Source: Saccharofermentans sp. (GTDB lineage Bacteria > Bacillota > Clostridia > Saccharofermentanales > Saccharofermentanaceae). From it: 64,000 nucleotides of DNA. The stretch lies in assembly GCA_024685385.1 (NCBI GenBank), contig JAIKVV010000079.1, positions 83,582 through 147,581 of the forward strand, written 5' to 3'. Below, piece after piece: positions 24,756 through 32,631 of this stretch. Under the pieces are notes generated by a model. It saw only the letters and a list, made by a program, of their open reading frames with translations, ran no database searches and was not told the DNA's origin. The translations under genes and the position numbers were made by a program. The stretch's first letter is position 1. The number at the start of each line of letters is the position of its first letter.

Positions 24756-26090
24756 ATGGCAGGTTCCAAATACGGTTCTGATATGGAAAGAGACATCATC
24801 AGCTGCTCATTCTGCGGTAAATCCGAGTATGAGGTGCCGAGACTCTTTTCAGGTGTTAATTGCTATATCTGCATAGACTGTATCCGCACGGCATACGGAG
24901 TCGTTGCCGAAGAGGAGAAGGTAAGCCGCAAGAGGAAGATGCGCTCCATCAAGCCGTCATCCGTTATCACACCCCATGAGATAAAGGATAAGCTCGACGA
25001 GTATGTAGAGGGCCAGGATGAAGCCAAGATAGCTCTTTCCGTAGCAGTCTATAACCACTACAAGAGAGTTTTCTCGGATCTTCCGGCTGACGATACCGAG
25101 ATCACAAAGAGCAATATCCTCATGCTGGGACCCACGGGAAGCGGTAAGACGCTGCTGGCCCAGACCCTTGCGAGGATCCTTGACGTTCCTTTTGCCGTAG
25201 GTGATGCCACCAACCTTACACAGGCAGGTTATGTCGGCGAAGACGTTGAGAACATACTTCTCAACCTGATCATCGCCGCTGATTATGATATCGAGAGAGC
25301 AAAGGTCGGTATCGTATATATCGATGAGATAGACAAGATAACAAAGAAGACGGAGAACGTGTCGATCACCAGAGACGTCGGCGGCGAAGGCGTTCAACAG
25401 GCTCTCTTGAAGATCCTTGAAAGCACGGTTGCAAATGTTCCTCCCAAGGGCGGACGCAAGCATCCCAACGAAGAGTGCATCAAGATCGATACCACCAATA
25501 TCCTCTTTATCTGCGGCGGTGCCTTCGACGGCCTTGACGAGATAATCTCTTCCAGAGTTGAAGAGAAGAAGTTCGGATTCGATGCGGAAGTCTTGTCGGC
25601 AAGAGAAAAACACTCAGGCGCTTATTTCCATGAAGTCCTTCCCGAGGACCTCATGAAATACGGTCTCATTCCCGAGTTTATCGGTCGTGTACCCGTTACG
25701 GTCGCACTTGATAAGCTCGATTGTGATGCTCTTGTCAATGTCCTTACGAGACCCAAGAATTCCCTTGTAAGACAGTATGTCAAGCTCCTCAAGATGGACG
25801 GTGTCGATCTGAGATTCGAAGAAGAGGCTCTGCGTGCGATCGCAGAGAAGGCTCTTGAGAGGAAGACGGGCGCAAGAGGCCTGTCATCGATCATCGAGGA
25901 CTGCATGAGAAAGGTCATGTATGATGTTCCTTCCGAAAAGGAGATCAAGGAATGCATCATCACCAAGGAGTGCATTACAGAAGGAAAGCAGCCTACACTC
26001 ATCTATAAGAAGAGCAGCAAATCAGCTTCCCAGGCGCATAATCTCAAGTTTAACGATGCATCCGATGCATCTGCGGTATCGCCGGCTTAA
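24756..26090 (+). CDS. clpX: ATP-dependent Clp protease ATP-binding subunit ClpX
   Basis: 444 residues, slightly longer than the usual 410-430. An N-terminal zinc-binding domain (Cys17, Cys20, Cys39, Cys42) recognises substrates and adaptors. The AAA+ module has Walker A GPTGSGKT (125-132), [10 protein letters not shown] (pore loop), Walker [10 protein letters not shown], the RKHPNEE loop, [10 protein letters not shown] and the sensor-2 [10 protein letters not shown]. It unfolds proteins for ClpP. The C terminus carries a Ser/Ala-rich extension. GAGGTG lies upstream of the ATG. No clpP lies next to it; this is a single-gene unit with its own terminator. Confidence 0.98.
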   Translation: MAGSKYGSDMERDIISCSFCGKSEYEVPRLFSGVNCYICIDCIRTAYGVVAEEEKVSRKRKMRSIKPSSVITPHEIKDKLDEYVEGQDEAKIALSVAVYNHYKRVFSDLPADDTEITKSNILMLGPTGSGKTLLAQTLARILDVPFAVGDATNLTQAGYVGEDVENILLNLIIAADYDIERAKVGIVYIDEIDKITKKTENVSITRDVGGEGVQQALLKILESTVANVPPKGGRKHPNEECIKIDTTNILFICGGAFDGLDEIISSRVEEKKFGFDAEVLSAREKHSGAYFHEVLPEDLMKYGLIPEFIGRVPVTVALDKLDCDALVNVLTRPKNSLVRQYVKLLKMDGVDLRFEEEALRAIAEKALERKTGARGLSSIIEDCMRKVMYDVPSEKEIKECIITKECITEGKQPTLIYKKSSKSASQAHNLKFNDASDASAVSPA

Positions 26091-26118
26091 GGTTAACAGA
26101 ATAACTGACTGCAGATCA

Positions 26119-26145
26119 CAGGTCCCGTCCGGGACCTGTTTTTTG
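26119..26145 (+). terminator. Terminator after clpX
   Basis: CAGGTCCC pairs with GGGACCTG around GTCC, followed by TTTTTT. Confidence 0.92.
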
Positions 26146-26178
26146 TCTTGGCCGGGTCAGCTGATATCACATATTTTA

Positions 26179-26207
26179 TTGCCTGTGTCTTATATCGCTC
26201 GTATAAT
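26179..26207 (+). promoter_or_regulatory. Promoter of the ROK kinase gene
   Basis: TTGCCT (26179-26184), 17 bases, TATAAT (26202-26207), about 50 bases before the start codon. Confidence 0.75.
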
Positions 26208-26259
26208 AAGGTTGTCTCCTGTAAAGGACCCGGAATAATTAAAGCGGAGGATAAGATAC

Positions 26260-27207
26260 ATGGCAAAGTATAATATCTGTCTCGACATCGGCGGAACAAA
26301 GGTATTGGGAGCCGTTTTCAATTCGAAAAAAGAGATCATCGCAAGGATCAAGCGCAAGACCACGGAGGACGGGGATTCGACCGATAATGTCGAGGATGTC
26401 ATCATAAGGTCTGTCGAAGAGCTGATCAAGGAATCCGGCATCAAAATGAATGAGATAAATGCAATATCCGCGGGTGCTCCCGGGGTCATCGACCAGGACA
26501 AGGGGATCGTGCTTTTTTCGCCCAATCTCCCCTGGAGAAACTATAATATCAGGAAACCGATAGAAGATAAGTTCGGAGCTCCTTTCCATATCGGAAATGA
26601 CGTAAATCTCGGTGTTCTGGGAGAATATAAATACGGCGTTGCCAAGGGCTTAAAGAATGTAGTAGGCCTCTTTGTCGGAACCGGAATGGGAGGAGGCCTT
26701 ATCCTTGACGGCAAACTCTATACGGGTAACCAGTTTAAGGCAGCCGAATACGGTCACATGATACTGGATCCCGAAGGACCTTTGTGCAACTGCGGTCAGC
26801 GCGGCTGTCTGGAGGCGTTCTCGTCAAAACAGGGAATGTCTGCATACATAAAGCAGCAGGTATCAAGAGGCAGAAAGACCGTTATGGAAGATGCCATAAC
26901 CGGAAGCACATTTAAGGCGAAAGCGCTTAAGAAAGCCTTGAAGAGCGGTGACGAAGTCGCAATAGAAGCAGTCGACAGAGCATGTCATTATCTGGCTGTG
27001 GCATCGGGCAATCTTGTCAATACTTTCAGCCCCGAGATGGTAGTATACGGCGGCGGTGTTATCGAAGCCAACGGTGATTATTTCCTGGAGAAGATACTGA
27101 AGGAAGTTGACAGATATTGCATGCCGTCCATCAGGGATACGGTTAAGTTTGCCAATGCAGCTTTGGGTGATGACTCCATCATATACGGAGCTTTGTCACT
27201 GATCTGA
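26260..27207 (+). CDS. glcK: ROK-family glucokinase
   Basis: 315 residues, typical of ROK glucokinases, which phosphorylate glucose to glucose 6-phosphate with ATP. The N terminus has the phosphate loop CLDIGGTKVLGAVF; then SAGAPGVID, ENDV-like GNDVNLGVLGEYKYG (catalytic Asp), GLFVGTGMGGGLILDG, and the zinc-binding cluster CNCGQRGCLEAF near residue 180. The adenosine-binding end is VYGGGVIEA. GGAGGA precedes the ATG. It stands alone between terminator and valS; it could supply glucose 6-phosphate for glycolysis or, by way of glucose 1-phosphate, the glg cluster of this window. Other ROK sugars (fructose, N-acetylglucosamine) cannot be excluded. Confidence 0.9.
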   Translation: MAKYNICLDIGGTKVLGAVFNSKKEIIARIKRKTTEDGDSTDNVEDVIIRSVEELIKESGIKMNEINAISAGAPGVIDQDKGIVLFSPNLPWRNYNIRKPIEDKFGAPFHIGNDVNLGVLGEYKYGVAKGLKNVVGLFVGTGMGGGLILDGKLYTGNQFKAAEYGHMILDPEGPLCNCGQRGCLEAFSSKQGMSAYIKQQVSRGRKTVMEDAITGSTFKAKALKKALKSGDEVAIEAVDRACHYLAVASGNLVNTFSPEMVVYGGGVIEANGDYFLEKILKEVDRYCMPSIRDTVKFANAALGDDSIIYGALSLI

Positions 27208-27355
27208 TCCAAAGAGGCAAGATCACAGCAAATAAACTATTAGAAACGTTTGGCGCAGAAGACTTTTATATCGAAAATCCATCCTCAATAAGTACGCGTA
27301 TTATGTTATAATAATCGCTTGAACGACATAAACGCGAAAGAAGGATGATTTTTAC

Positions 27356-30013
27356 ATGCCAAGGATCGATAATATCAATAAGACCTTTGACCCGAACGAG
27401 GCTGAACAGAGGTTATACAGCAGATGGATGGAAGCCGGATATTTTAAGCCGGATGAGGATCCTTCCAAGGAAGCTTTCTCCATCGTAATGCCCCCGCCGA
27501 ACATCACGGGCCAGCTTCATATGGGTCATGCCCTGGATAACACTCTCCAGGATATACTTGCGCGTTACAAGAGAATGAGAGGCTATTCCGTTCTCTGGCT
27601 TCCCGGCACTGACCACGCATCCATTGCAACAGAAGCAAGGATCGTTGAGCAGATGAGAAAAGAAGGCATCTACAAGGAAGATCTCGGAAGAGAAAAGTTC
27701 CTTGAGAGAGCCTGGGCCTGGAAAGAACAGTATGGCGGCAGGATCGTCGAGCAGCTCAAGAAGATAGGTTCTTCCTGCGACTGGTCACGCGAGCGCTTTA
27801 CAATGGATGAAGGCTGCTCTGAGGCCGTAAAGGAAGTTTTTGTTAAGTACTATAATCAGGGACTTATCTACAGGGGAGAGAGGATCATCAACTGGTGTCC
27901 TCATTGCCTTACTTCAATTTCCAACGCTGAGGTTGAATACGAAGATCAGGCCGGCCATTTCTGGCATTTAAGATATCCCCTGGAAGACGGATCAGGTTAT
28001 GTGAATCTTGCAACGACAAGACCTGAGACTCTCTTAGGCGATACAGCAGTTGCAGTCAATCCCAAGGATGAGCGTTATAAGGACATCGTCGGCAAGAACG
28101 TTATCCTGCCCTTGGTTGGCCGTAAGATCCCCGTTGTTGCAGACGACTATGTTGATATCGAATTCGGTACGGGTGTCGTTAAGATCACACCTGCACACGA
28201 CCCTAACGACTTTGAGGTAGGCGCAAGACACGATCTTCCCATCGTCAACGTTCTTACGGAAGATGCAAAGATCACGGAAGACTACCCCAAGTACGCAGGC
28301 ATGGACAGATATGAAGCCCGCAAGGCCATCGTTGCAGATCTTGAAGAGGGCGGATTCCTCATCAAGACGGAAGACTATTCCCACAACGTCGGTACCTGCT
28401 ACCGTTGCGGCACTACGATCGAGCCCCGCGTATCTTTGCAGTGGTTCGTTAAGATGGAAGAACTTGCAAAGCCCGCCATCGAGTGTGTTAAGGACGGAAG
28501 GATCAGATTCGTTCCCGAAAGATTTGACAAGAACTATTTCAACTGGATGGAAGATATCCGTGACTGGTGTATCTCCAGGCAGCTCTGGTGGGGTCACAGG
28601 ATCCCGGCGTTCTATTGTGATGACTGCGGTGAGATCGTTGTAACCAAGGACGAGACTGCAGTATGTCCCAAGTGCGGCAAGGAGATGCGTCAGGATCCCG
28701 ATACTCTCGATACCTGGTTCTCTTCTGCGCTCTGGCCTTTCTCAACAATGGGCTGGCCCGATAAGACAGATGATCTTGCCAAATACTATCCTACGACTAC
28801 TCTCGTAACAGGATACGACATCATAACATTCTGGGTGTCCAGGATGATCGTTGCAGGTATGGCTCACATGAATGACGTTCCTTTCAGGGATGTTCTTATC
28901 CATGGTCTCGTAAGAGATGAGCAGGGAAGGAAGATGAGTAAATCCTTAGGCAACGGTATCGATCCTCTTGAAGTCATTGCAGAGTATGGCACCGATTCCT
29001 TAAGATATGCTCTCGTTACTGGTAATGCTCCCGGTAATGACCAGAGATATCTGCCTTCCAAGGTCAATATGGGAAGAAATCTTTCCAACAAGATGTGGAA
29101 TGCAATGAGATTCGTTGTCATGAATACAGATGACGATGCTGATTTCTCCAAGGTTTCTGCTGATAACTACACATTGGAAGATAAGTGGATCCTTGATAAG
29201 CTTCATACACTGGTCGCAGAGGCTACCGTCAATATCGACAGATATGATTTCGGCGTAGCTCTCCAGAAGACAGTTGATTTCCTCTGGGATGATTTCTGTG
29301 ACTGGTATATCGAGATCTCCAAGACAAGGCTTTTCGACAAGGAGTGTCCTACGAGGATCGAGGCAATGTATCTTCTCAATTATGTTCTTGGCACGGCAGC
29401 AAAGCTTCTGCATCCTTTCATGCCTTTCATTACAGAGGAGATCTTCGATAATCTCGTTATCGACGGCAAGAAGGATTCCATCATGATCGATGTATGGCCC
29501 GATGCTGATGATATTCCGTCTTATAAGGCTGAAGGCAGACAGATGGAGACTTTGATCGATGCGATCAGATCGATCCGTAATGTAAGAGCAGAGATGAATG
29601 TTGCTCCTTCACGCAAGGCCAGCATCATCGTTGTTGCTCCCGAGAAGGCAGTTGCCGACATGTTTGTTGACGGAAAGGCTTTCCTTGAGAAACTTGCATC
29701 CGTTGCAGATCTTGCAACTCAGTCAGATAAGGCAGGCATCCCATCAACAGCAGTAGCCGCAATGTTTGACGGCGGTGAGATCTATATCCCGCTGGAAGAT
29801 CTCATCGATGTCGAAAAAGAACTTGAGCGTCTTGCGTCAGAGAGGGAAAAGCTCGACGGCGAGATCAAGAGAGTTGAAGTCAAGCTTGCCAATACCGAGT
29901 TTGTTTCCAAGGCTCCCGAGAAGGTCGTTAACGCCGAGAGGGAAAAGCTCGAGAAGTACCGCAATATGCATGCTTCGATCGATGACAGGATCAGATCACT
30001 TACAAATAAATAA
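27356..30013 (+). CDS. valS: Valyl-tRNA synthetase
   Basis: 885 residues, the normal size. A class I synthetase that charges tRNA-Val and edits threonine. HIGH-type motif HMGHAL in PPPNITGQLHMGHALDNTL near the N terminus, GTDHASIAT, the editing domain (LATTRPETLLGDTAVAVNP, then FGTGVVKITPAHDPNDFEVG), a zinc-binding Cys pair region (CDDCGEIV, CPKCGKE), and KMSKSLGNGIDPLE. The last 70 residues form the coiled coil (EKELERLASEREKLDGEI). No T-box leader is visible in the 148 bases upstream, though aminoacyl-tRNA synthetase genes of Firmicutes often have one. The next gene starts 25 bases downstream. Confidence 0.98.
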   Translation: MPRIDNINKTFDPNEAEQRLYSRWMEAGYFKPDEDPSKEAFSIVMPPPNITGQLHMGHALDNTLQDILARYKRMRGYSVLWLPGTDHASIATEARIVEQMRKEGIYKEDLGREKFLERAWAWKEQYGGRIVEQLKKIGSSCDWSRERFTMDEGCSEAVKEVFVKYYNQGLIYRGERIINWCPHCLTSISNAEVEYEDQAGHFWHLRYPLEDGSGYVNLATTRPETLLGDTAVAVNPKDERYKDIVGKNVILPLVGRKIPVVADDYVDIEFGTGVVKITPAHDPNDFEVGARHDLPIVNVLTEDAKITEDYPKYAGMDRYEARKAIVADLEEGGFLIKTEDYSHNVGTCYRCGTTIEPRVSLQWFVKMEELAKPAIECVKDGRIRFVPERFDKNYFNWMEDIRDWCISRQLWWGHRIPAFYCDDCGEIVVTKDETAVCPKCGKEMRQDPDTLDTWFSSALWPFSTMGWPDKTDDLAKYYPTTTLVTGYDIITFWVSRMIVAGMAHMNDVPFRDVLIHGLVRDEQGRKMSKSLGNGIDPLEVIAEYGTDSLRYALVTGNAPGNDQRYLPSKVNMGRNLSNKMWNAMRFVVMNTDDDADFSKVSADNYTLEDKWILDKLHTLVAEATVNIDRYDFGVALQKTVDFLWDDFCDWYIEISKTRLFDKECPTRIEAMYLLNYVLGTAAKLLHPFMPFITEEIFDNLVIDGKKDSIMIDVWPDADDIPSYKAEGRQMETLIDAIRSIRNVRAEMNVAPSRKASIIVVAPEKAVADMFVDGKAFLEKLASVADLATQSDKAGIPSTAVAAMFDGGEIYIPLEDLIDVEKELERLASEREKLDGEIKRVEVKLANTEFVSKAPEKVVNAEREKLEKYRNMHASIDDRIRSLTNK

Positions 30014-30038
30014 ACCGTAAATATTCAGGAGGTGTTAC

Positions 30039-30818
30039 ATGTCTACAGGTTTTGAAAATCAGGAACTTATTGCTAAACTGCCCCAGTCCGGAGTCCATTG
30101 TTATCCGGCATCGGGTTCCAAGATCATGCGCAACCGCATCGTATCCGCTATCGTATTTCTTGCAAGCGCGGGTCTGGGAGGATATCTCCTTACCCAGGGA
30201 TCGGCTCTTTACATCACGCCTTTTCTCTTTGCAGGACTTCTTTTCATCGTTGCGGTCATCATGATCCTTGTATTCTGCCAGACTTTCCTGTCTGCCAAGT
30301 ACCGTGTCGCAGTCGACTATAACGAGAAGAAGATCTTCCTCCGCTACAGATACAGCAAGATCGCCATTCCTTTCGAAAACTTTGACGGCCGCAAGGGCGC
30401 TCCCGACAAGGCTGAGCGTATGCTCGACAATGCATCCGGAAGCGCAAATGAATATCTCATCCTTGATGACGTTTTCGAGGATGCATGTTTCCAGACATCT
30501 GCAAAGGACCTGGCTTCCCGCGAGGATTTCGAGCAGCTTAAGGCTGACTGCTTTGCGATCGCAGAGGCTTACGGCGCAAGGAACAGCGAGGACAAGGTCA
30601 AGTTCTATTATGAGAAGGACGACAAGAAAGCTGAGTCTTCCTCTGAAGTAGGTGATATCGTTGATGCTGCCCTGAACGAAGCAAAGGACGTAAGTGAAGA
30701 CAAGGTTGAAGAAGTTAAAGAAGCAGTTGAAGAAAAGGTTTCTGAAGTTGTTGAAGCCGTTAAGGAAACTGCAGAAGAAGCAGTCGAAAAGGCTGCCGAC
30801 AAGGTTTCTGAAGACTGA
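30039..30818 (+). CDS. Membrane protein with amphipathic helical tail
   Basis: 259 residues; no family recognised. Two transmembrane helices (about residues 33-52 and 56-78: VSAIVFLASAGLGGYLL and PFLFAGLLFIVAVIMILVF) are followed by a beta-rich, perhaps PH-like domain (YRVAVDYNEKKIFLRYRYSKIAIPFENF). From about residue 200 the chain is a charged helix with Lys/Glu alternating around Val and Ala (EVKEAVEEKV, EAVKETAEEAV), of the amphipathic 11-residue type seen in apolipoprotein or LEA-like proteins. Such a helix could lie on a membrane surface (inference). GGAGGTG precedes the ATG. It follows valS closely. Confidence 0.8.
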   Translation: MSTGFENQELIAKLPQSGVHCYPASGSKIMRNRIVSAIVFLASAGLGGYLLTQGSALYITPFLFAGLLFIVAVIMILVFCQTFLSAKYRVAVDYNEKKIFLRYRYSKIAIPFENFDGRKGAPDKAERMLDNASGSANEYLILDDVFEDACFQTSAKDLASREDFEQLKADCFAIAEAYGARNSEDKVKFYYEKDDKKAESSSEVGDIVDAALNEAKDVSEDKVEEVKEAVEEKVSEVVEAVKETAEEAVEKAADKVSED

Positions 30819-30854
30819 CAAACGCGATCCGCTTATTAAGTTCGGGAGATCCAT

Positions 30855-31883
30855 ATGAAGAGATTTGAAGGCTTCGAGCACGGGATTAATCTGGGGGGAT
30901 GGCTTTCGCAGTGCGATTATTCCAAAGAGCGCTACGACAAGTTCATCACGGAAGAAGATATCAGGACCATTGCCTCATGGGGGCTTGACCATATAAGGCT
31001 TCCCATTGACTATAATCTTGTCGAGACCGAAGACGGCAGCTGCATCGAAGAAGGCTTTGCCTATATAGACAAGGCCGTTGAATGGTGTGACAAAGCAGGG
31101 CTTAATCTCATCATCGATCTTCATAAGACTTATGGTTATTCCTTTGATCACCTGGTAAATGAGGCCGGTTTTTTCGAAAACAGAGATTATCAGGAACGTT
31201 TCTTCCGCCTTTGGGAGACACTGGCAAAAAGATACGGCAACAGACCTTCATCCATTGCATTCGAACTTCTTAATGAAGTAACGAAGAAGGAATATTGTGA
31301 AACATGGAACAGTATTGCTTCGGAATGTGTTAAGAGGATCAGAATGACAGCCCCTGAAGTTAAGATTCTTCTTGGAGGCTATTACAATAACTGCATCGAA
31401 GCGATAGTCGATCTTGACATGCCTTACGATGAGAACATCGTATATAACTTCCATTTCTATGAACCCTTGATCTTTACCCATCAGGGTGCCTTCTGGGTGA
31501 AAGGAATGGATACTTCCTTCAGGATCGCGATCGATGCTCCTTATTCCGAATTGGACAGGTGTTCAAAAGAGCAGTTTGAACAGGCATCATTGTCTTTAGA
31601 CGGCTTTGATCCTGATGCGAACCTATCGATGGAATACTTTGAAAAAAGCTTTTCTGAGGCAGTCAAGATCTGCGAAGAGAGGGGCACGGCCCTTTATTGC
31701 GGTGAGTACGGAGTTATAGAACAGGCTGATCCAAAAGAGATCCTTAAATGGTATCAGATGATCTCAGCTGCTTTCGATAAATACGGCATAGGACGCGCTT
31801 CCTGGACCTATAAGGAAATGGACTTCGGTCTTACCGACGGTTGTCTTGCATCGGTAAAGGATGAGATCGTCCGCCTTTTGTGA
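30855..31883 (+). CDS. Glycoside hydrolase family 5 enzyme, cytosolic
   Basis: 342 residues with the GH5 (clan A) plan: GINLGGWLSQC near the start, IASWGLDHIRLPIDYNL, acid/base Glu141 in ELLNE, NFHFYEP, and nucleophile Glu284 in YCGEYGVI. Aromatic Trp near the end (RASWTYKEMDFG) closes the barrel. No signal peptide or carbohydrate-binding module, so it probably works inside the cell on imported beta-gluco-oligosaccharides or related sugars; most GH5 cellulases are secreted. The exact subfamily is not clear. GGGAGA precedes the ATG. Its stop overlaps the first base of the BirA-type operator of bioY. Confidence 0.9.
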   Translation: MKRFEGFEHGINLGGWLSQCDYSKERYDKFITEEDIRTIASWGLDHIRLPIDYNLVETEDGSCIEEGFAYIDKAVEWCDKAGLNLIIDLHKTYGYSFDHLVNEAGFFENRDYQERFFRLWETLAKRYGNRPSSIAFELLNEVTKKEYCETWNSIASECVKRIRMTAPEVKILLGGYYNNCIEAIVDLDMPYDENIVYNFHFYEPLIFTHQGAFWVKGMDTSFRIAIDAPYSELDRCSKEQFEQASLSLDGFDPDANLSMEYFEKSFSEAVKICEERGTALYCGEYGVIEQADPKEILKWYQMISAAFDKYGIGRASWTYKEMDFGLTDGCLASVKDEIVRLL

Positions 31884-31916
31884 TTGTAAAGTTCGTTTCG
31901 ATTTGTGCTTTACAAT
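31883..31916. promoter_or_regulatory. BirA-type biotin operator of bioY
   Basis: A perfect 9-bp inverted repeat, ATTGTAAAG (31883-31891) and CTTTACAAT (31908-31916), with 16 bases between. BirA operators of Firmicutes have the form TTGTAAAC or TTGTTAAC half-sites about 14-16 bases apart; this fits except for G instead of C after the AAA. The right half overlaps the bioY -35 element, so bound biotin-BirA would block transcription (inference). Confidence 0.8.
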
Positions 31917-31937
31917 TAAAACTCATATGAGTATAAT
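31909..31937 (+). promoter_or_regulatory. bioY promoter
   Basis: TTTACA (31909-31914), 17 bases, TATAAT (31932-31937), 34 bases before the bioY start. The -35 lies inside the operator's right half-site. Confidence 0.85.
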
Positions 31938-31971
31938 CCGTCTTGTATCTAAGATATAAGGCGGTTTTTAT

Positions 31972-32568
31972 ATGTCGGGAAATGACGGGAAAAAGAATGG
32001 AAATAAAGCATTTAAAACATATGACCTTGTTCTTGAGGCGGTGTGCGCCGCGCTCATTACCATATGTTCCTGGATATCTCTGCAGCTTGGCGAGATCCCT
32101 TTTACATTGCAGACCATGGCGATATTCATCGTTCTCATGTCCATCGGAGGGAAGAGAGGCCTTGTATCGATACTGTGTTATCTGTTGCTTGGCGCAGTTG
32201 GTGCTCCCGTATTTGCAGGCTTCAAGGGAGGATTTGCCGTTCTGATAGGTCCGACAGGAGGTTTTCTTGTCGGATTCGTCGCTGTTGCTCTCGTATTCTG
32301 GTTATTGAAGGATAAGGTCTTTGGCCGCTTCATGACTACCTATTCGAAAAGACTTGTATTTAACATTATCATGGCGGTTATTTGTGAACTCGTATTGTAT
32401 TTTGTCGGAGTCATATGGTTCATGACCGTATATACTCCTGAAAGCGGAAATGCGGGACTCCTTTCGGCCTTGTCTTTATGCTGTTTCCCTTATATCATTC
32501 CCGATCTTATCAAACTGGTTTTTGCATCTTTGATCTCATCGAAAATATATACTCTCGTAAAACGTTAA
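31972..32568 (+). CDS. bioY: Biotin transporter BioY
   Basis: 198 residues, the S-component of an energy-coupling-factor biotin transporter. The N terminus holds LITICSWISLQLGEIPFTLQTMA, then RGLVSILCYLLLGAVGAPVFAGFKGG and GPTGGFLVGF, which are hallmarks of the family; about six transmembrane helices. It takes up biotin, with the ATPase and T components supplied by genes elsewhere. The operator overlapping its promoter supports the assignment to biotin. Followed by the LTA-synthase-family gene. Confidence 0.96.
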   Translation: MSGNDGKKNGNKAFKTYDLVLEAVCAALITICSWISLQLGEIPFTLQTMAIFIVLMSIGGKRGLVSILCYLLLGAVGAPVFAGFKGGFAVLIGPTGGFLVGFVAVALVFWLLKDKVFGRFMTTYSKRLVFNIIMAVICELVLYFVGVIWFMTVYTPESGNAGLLSALSLCCFPYIIPDLIKLVFASLISSKIYTLVKR

Positions 32569-32631
32569 ACCTTATAAATATCCTCCATAAATGGTAAAAT
32601 ATCCCTATAAATCCGGAAAGTGGATGGAAAG

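Noticed and set aside
27208-27355. Promoter or T-box before valS
   Set aside because: A TATAAT-like stretch occurs at 27307-27312, but no -35 element at proper distance and no T-box features can be supported.
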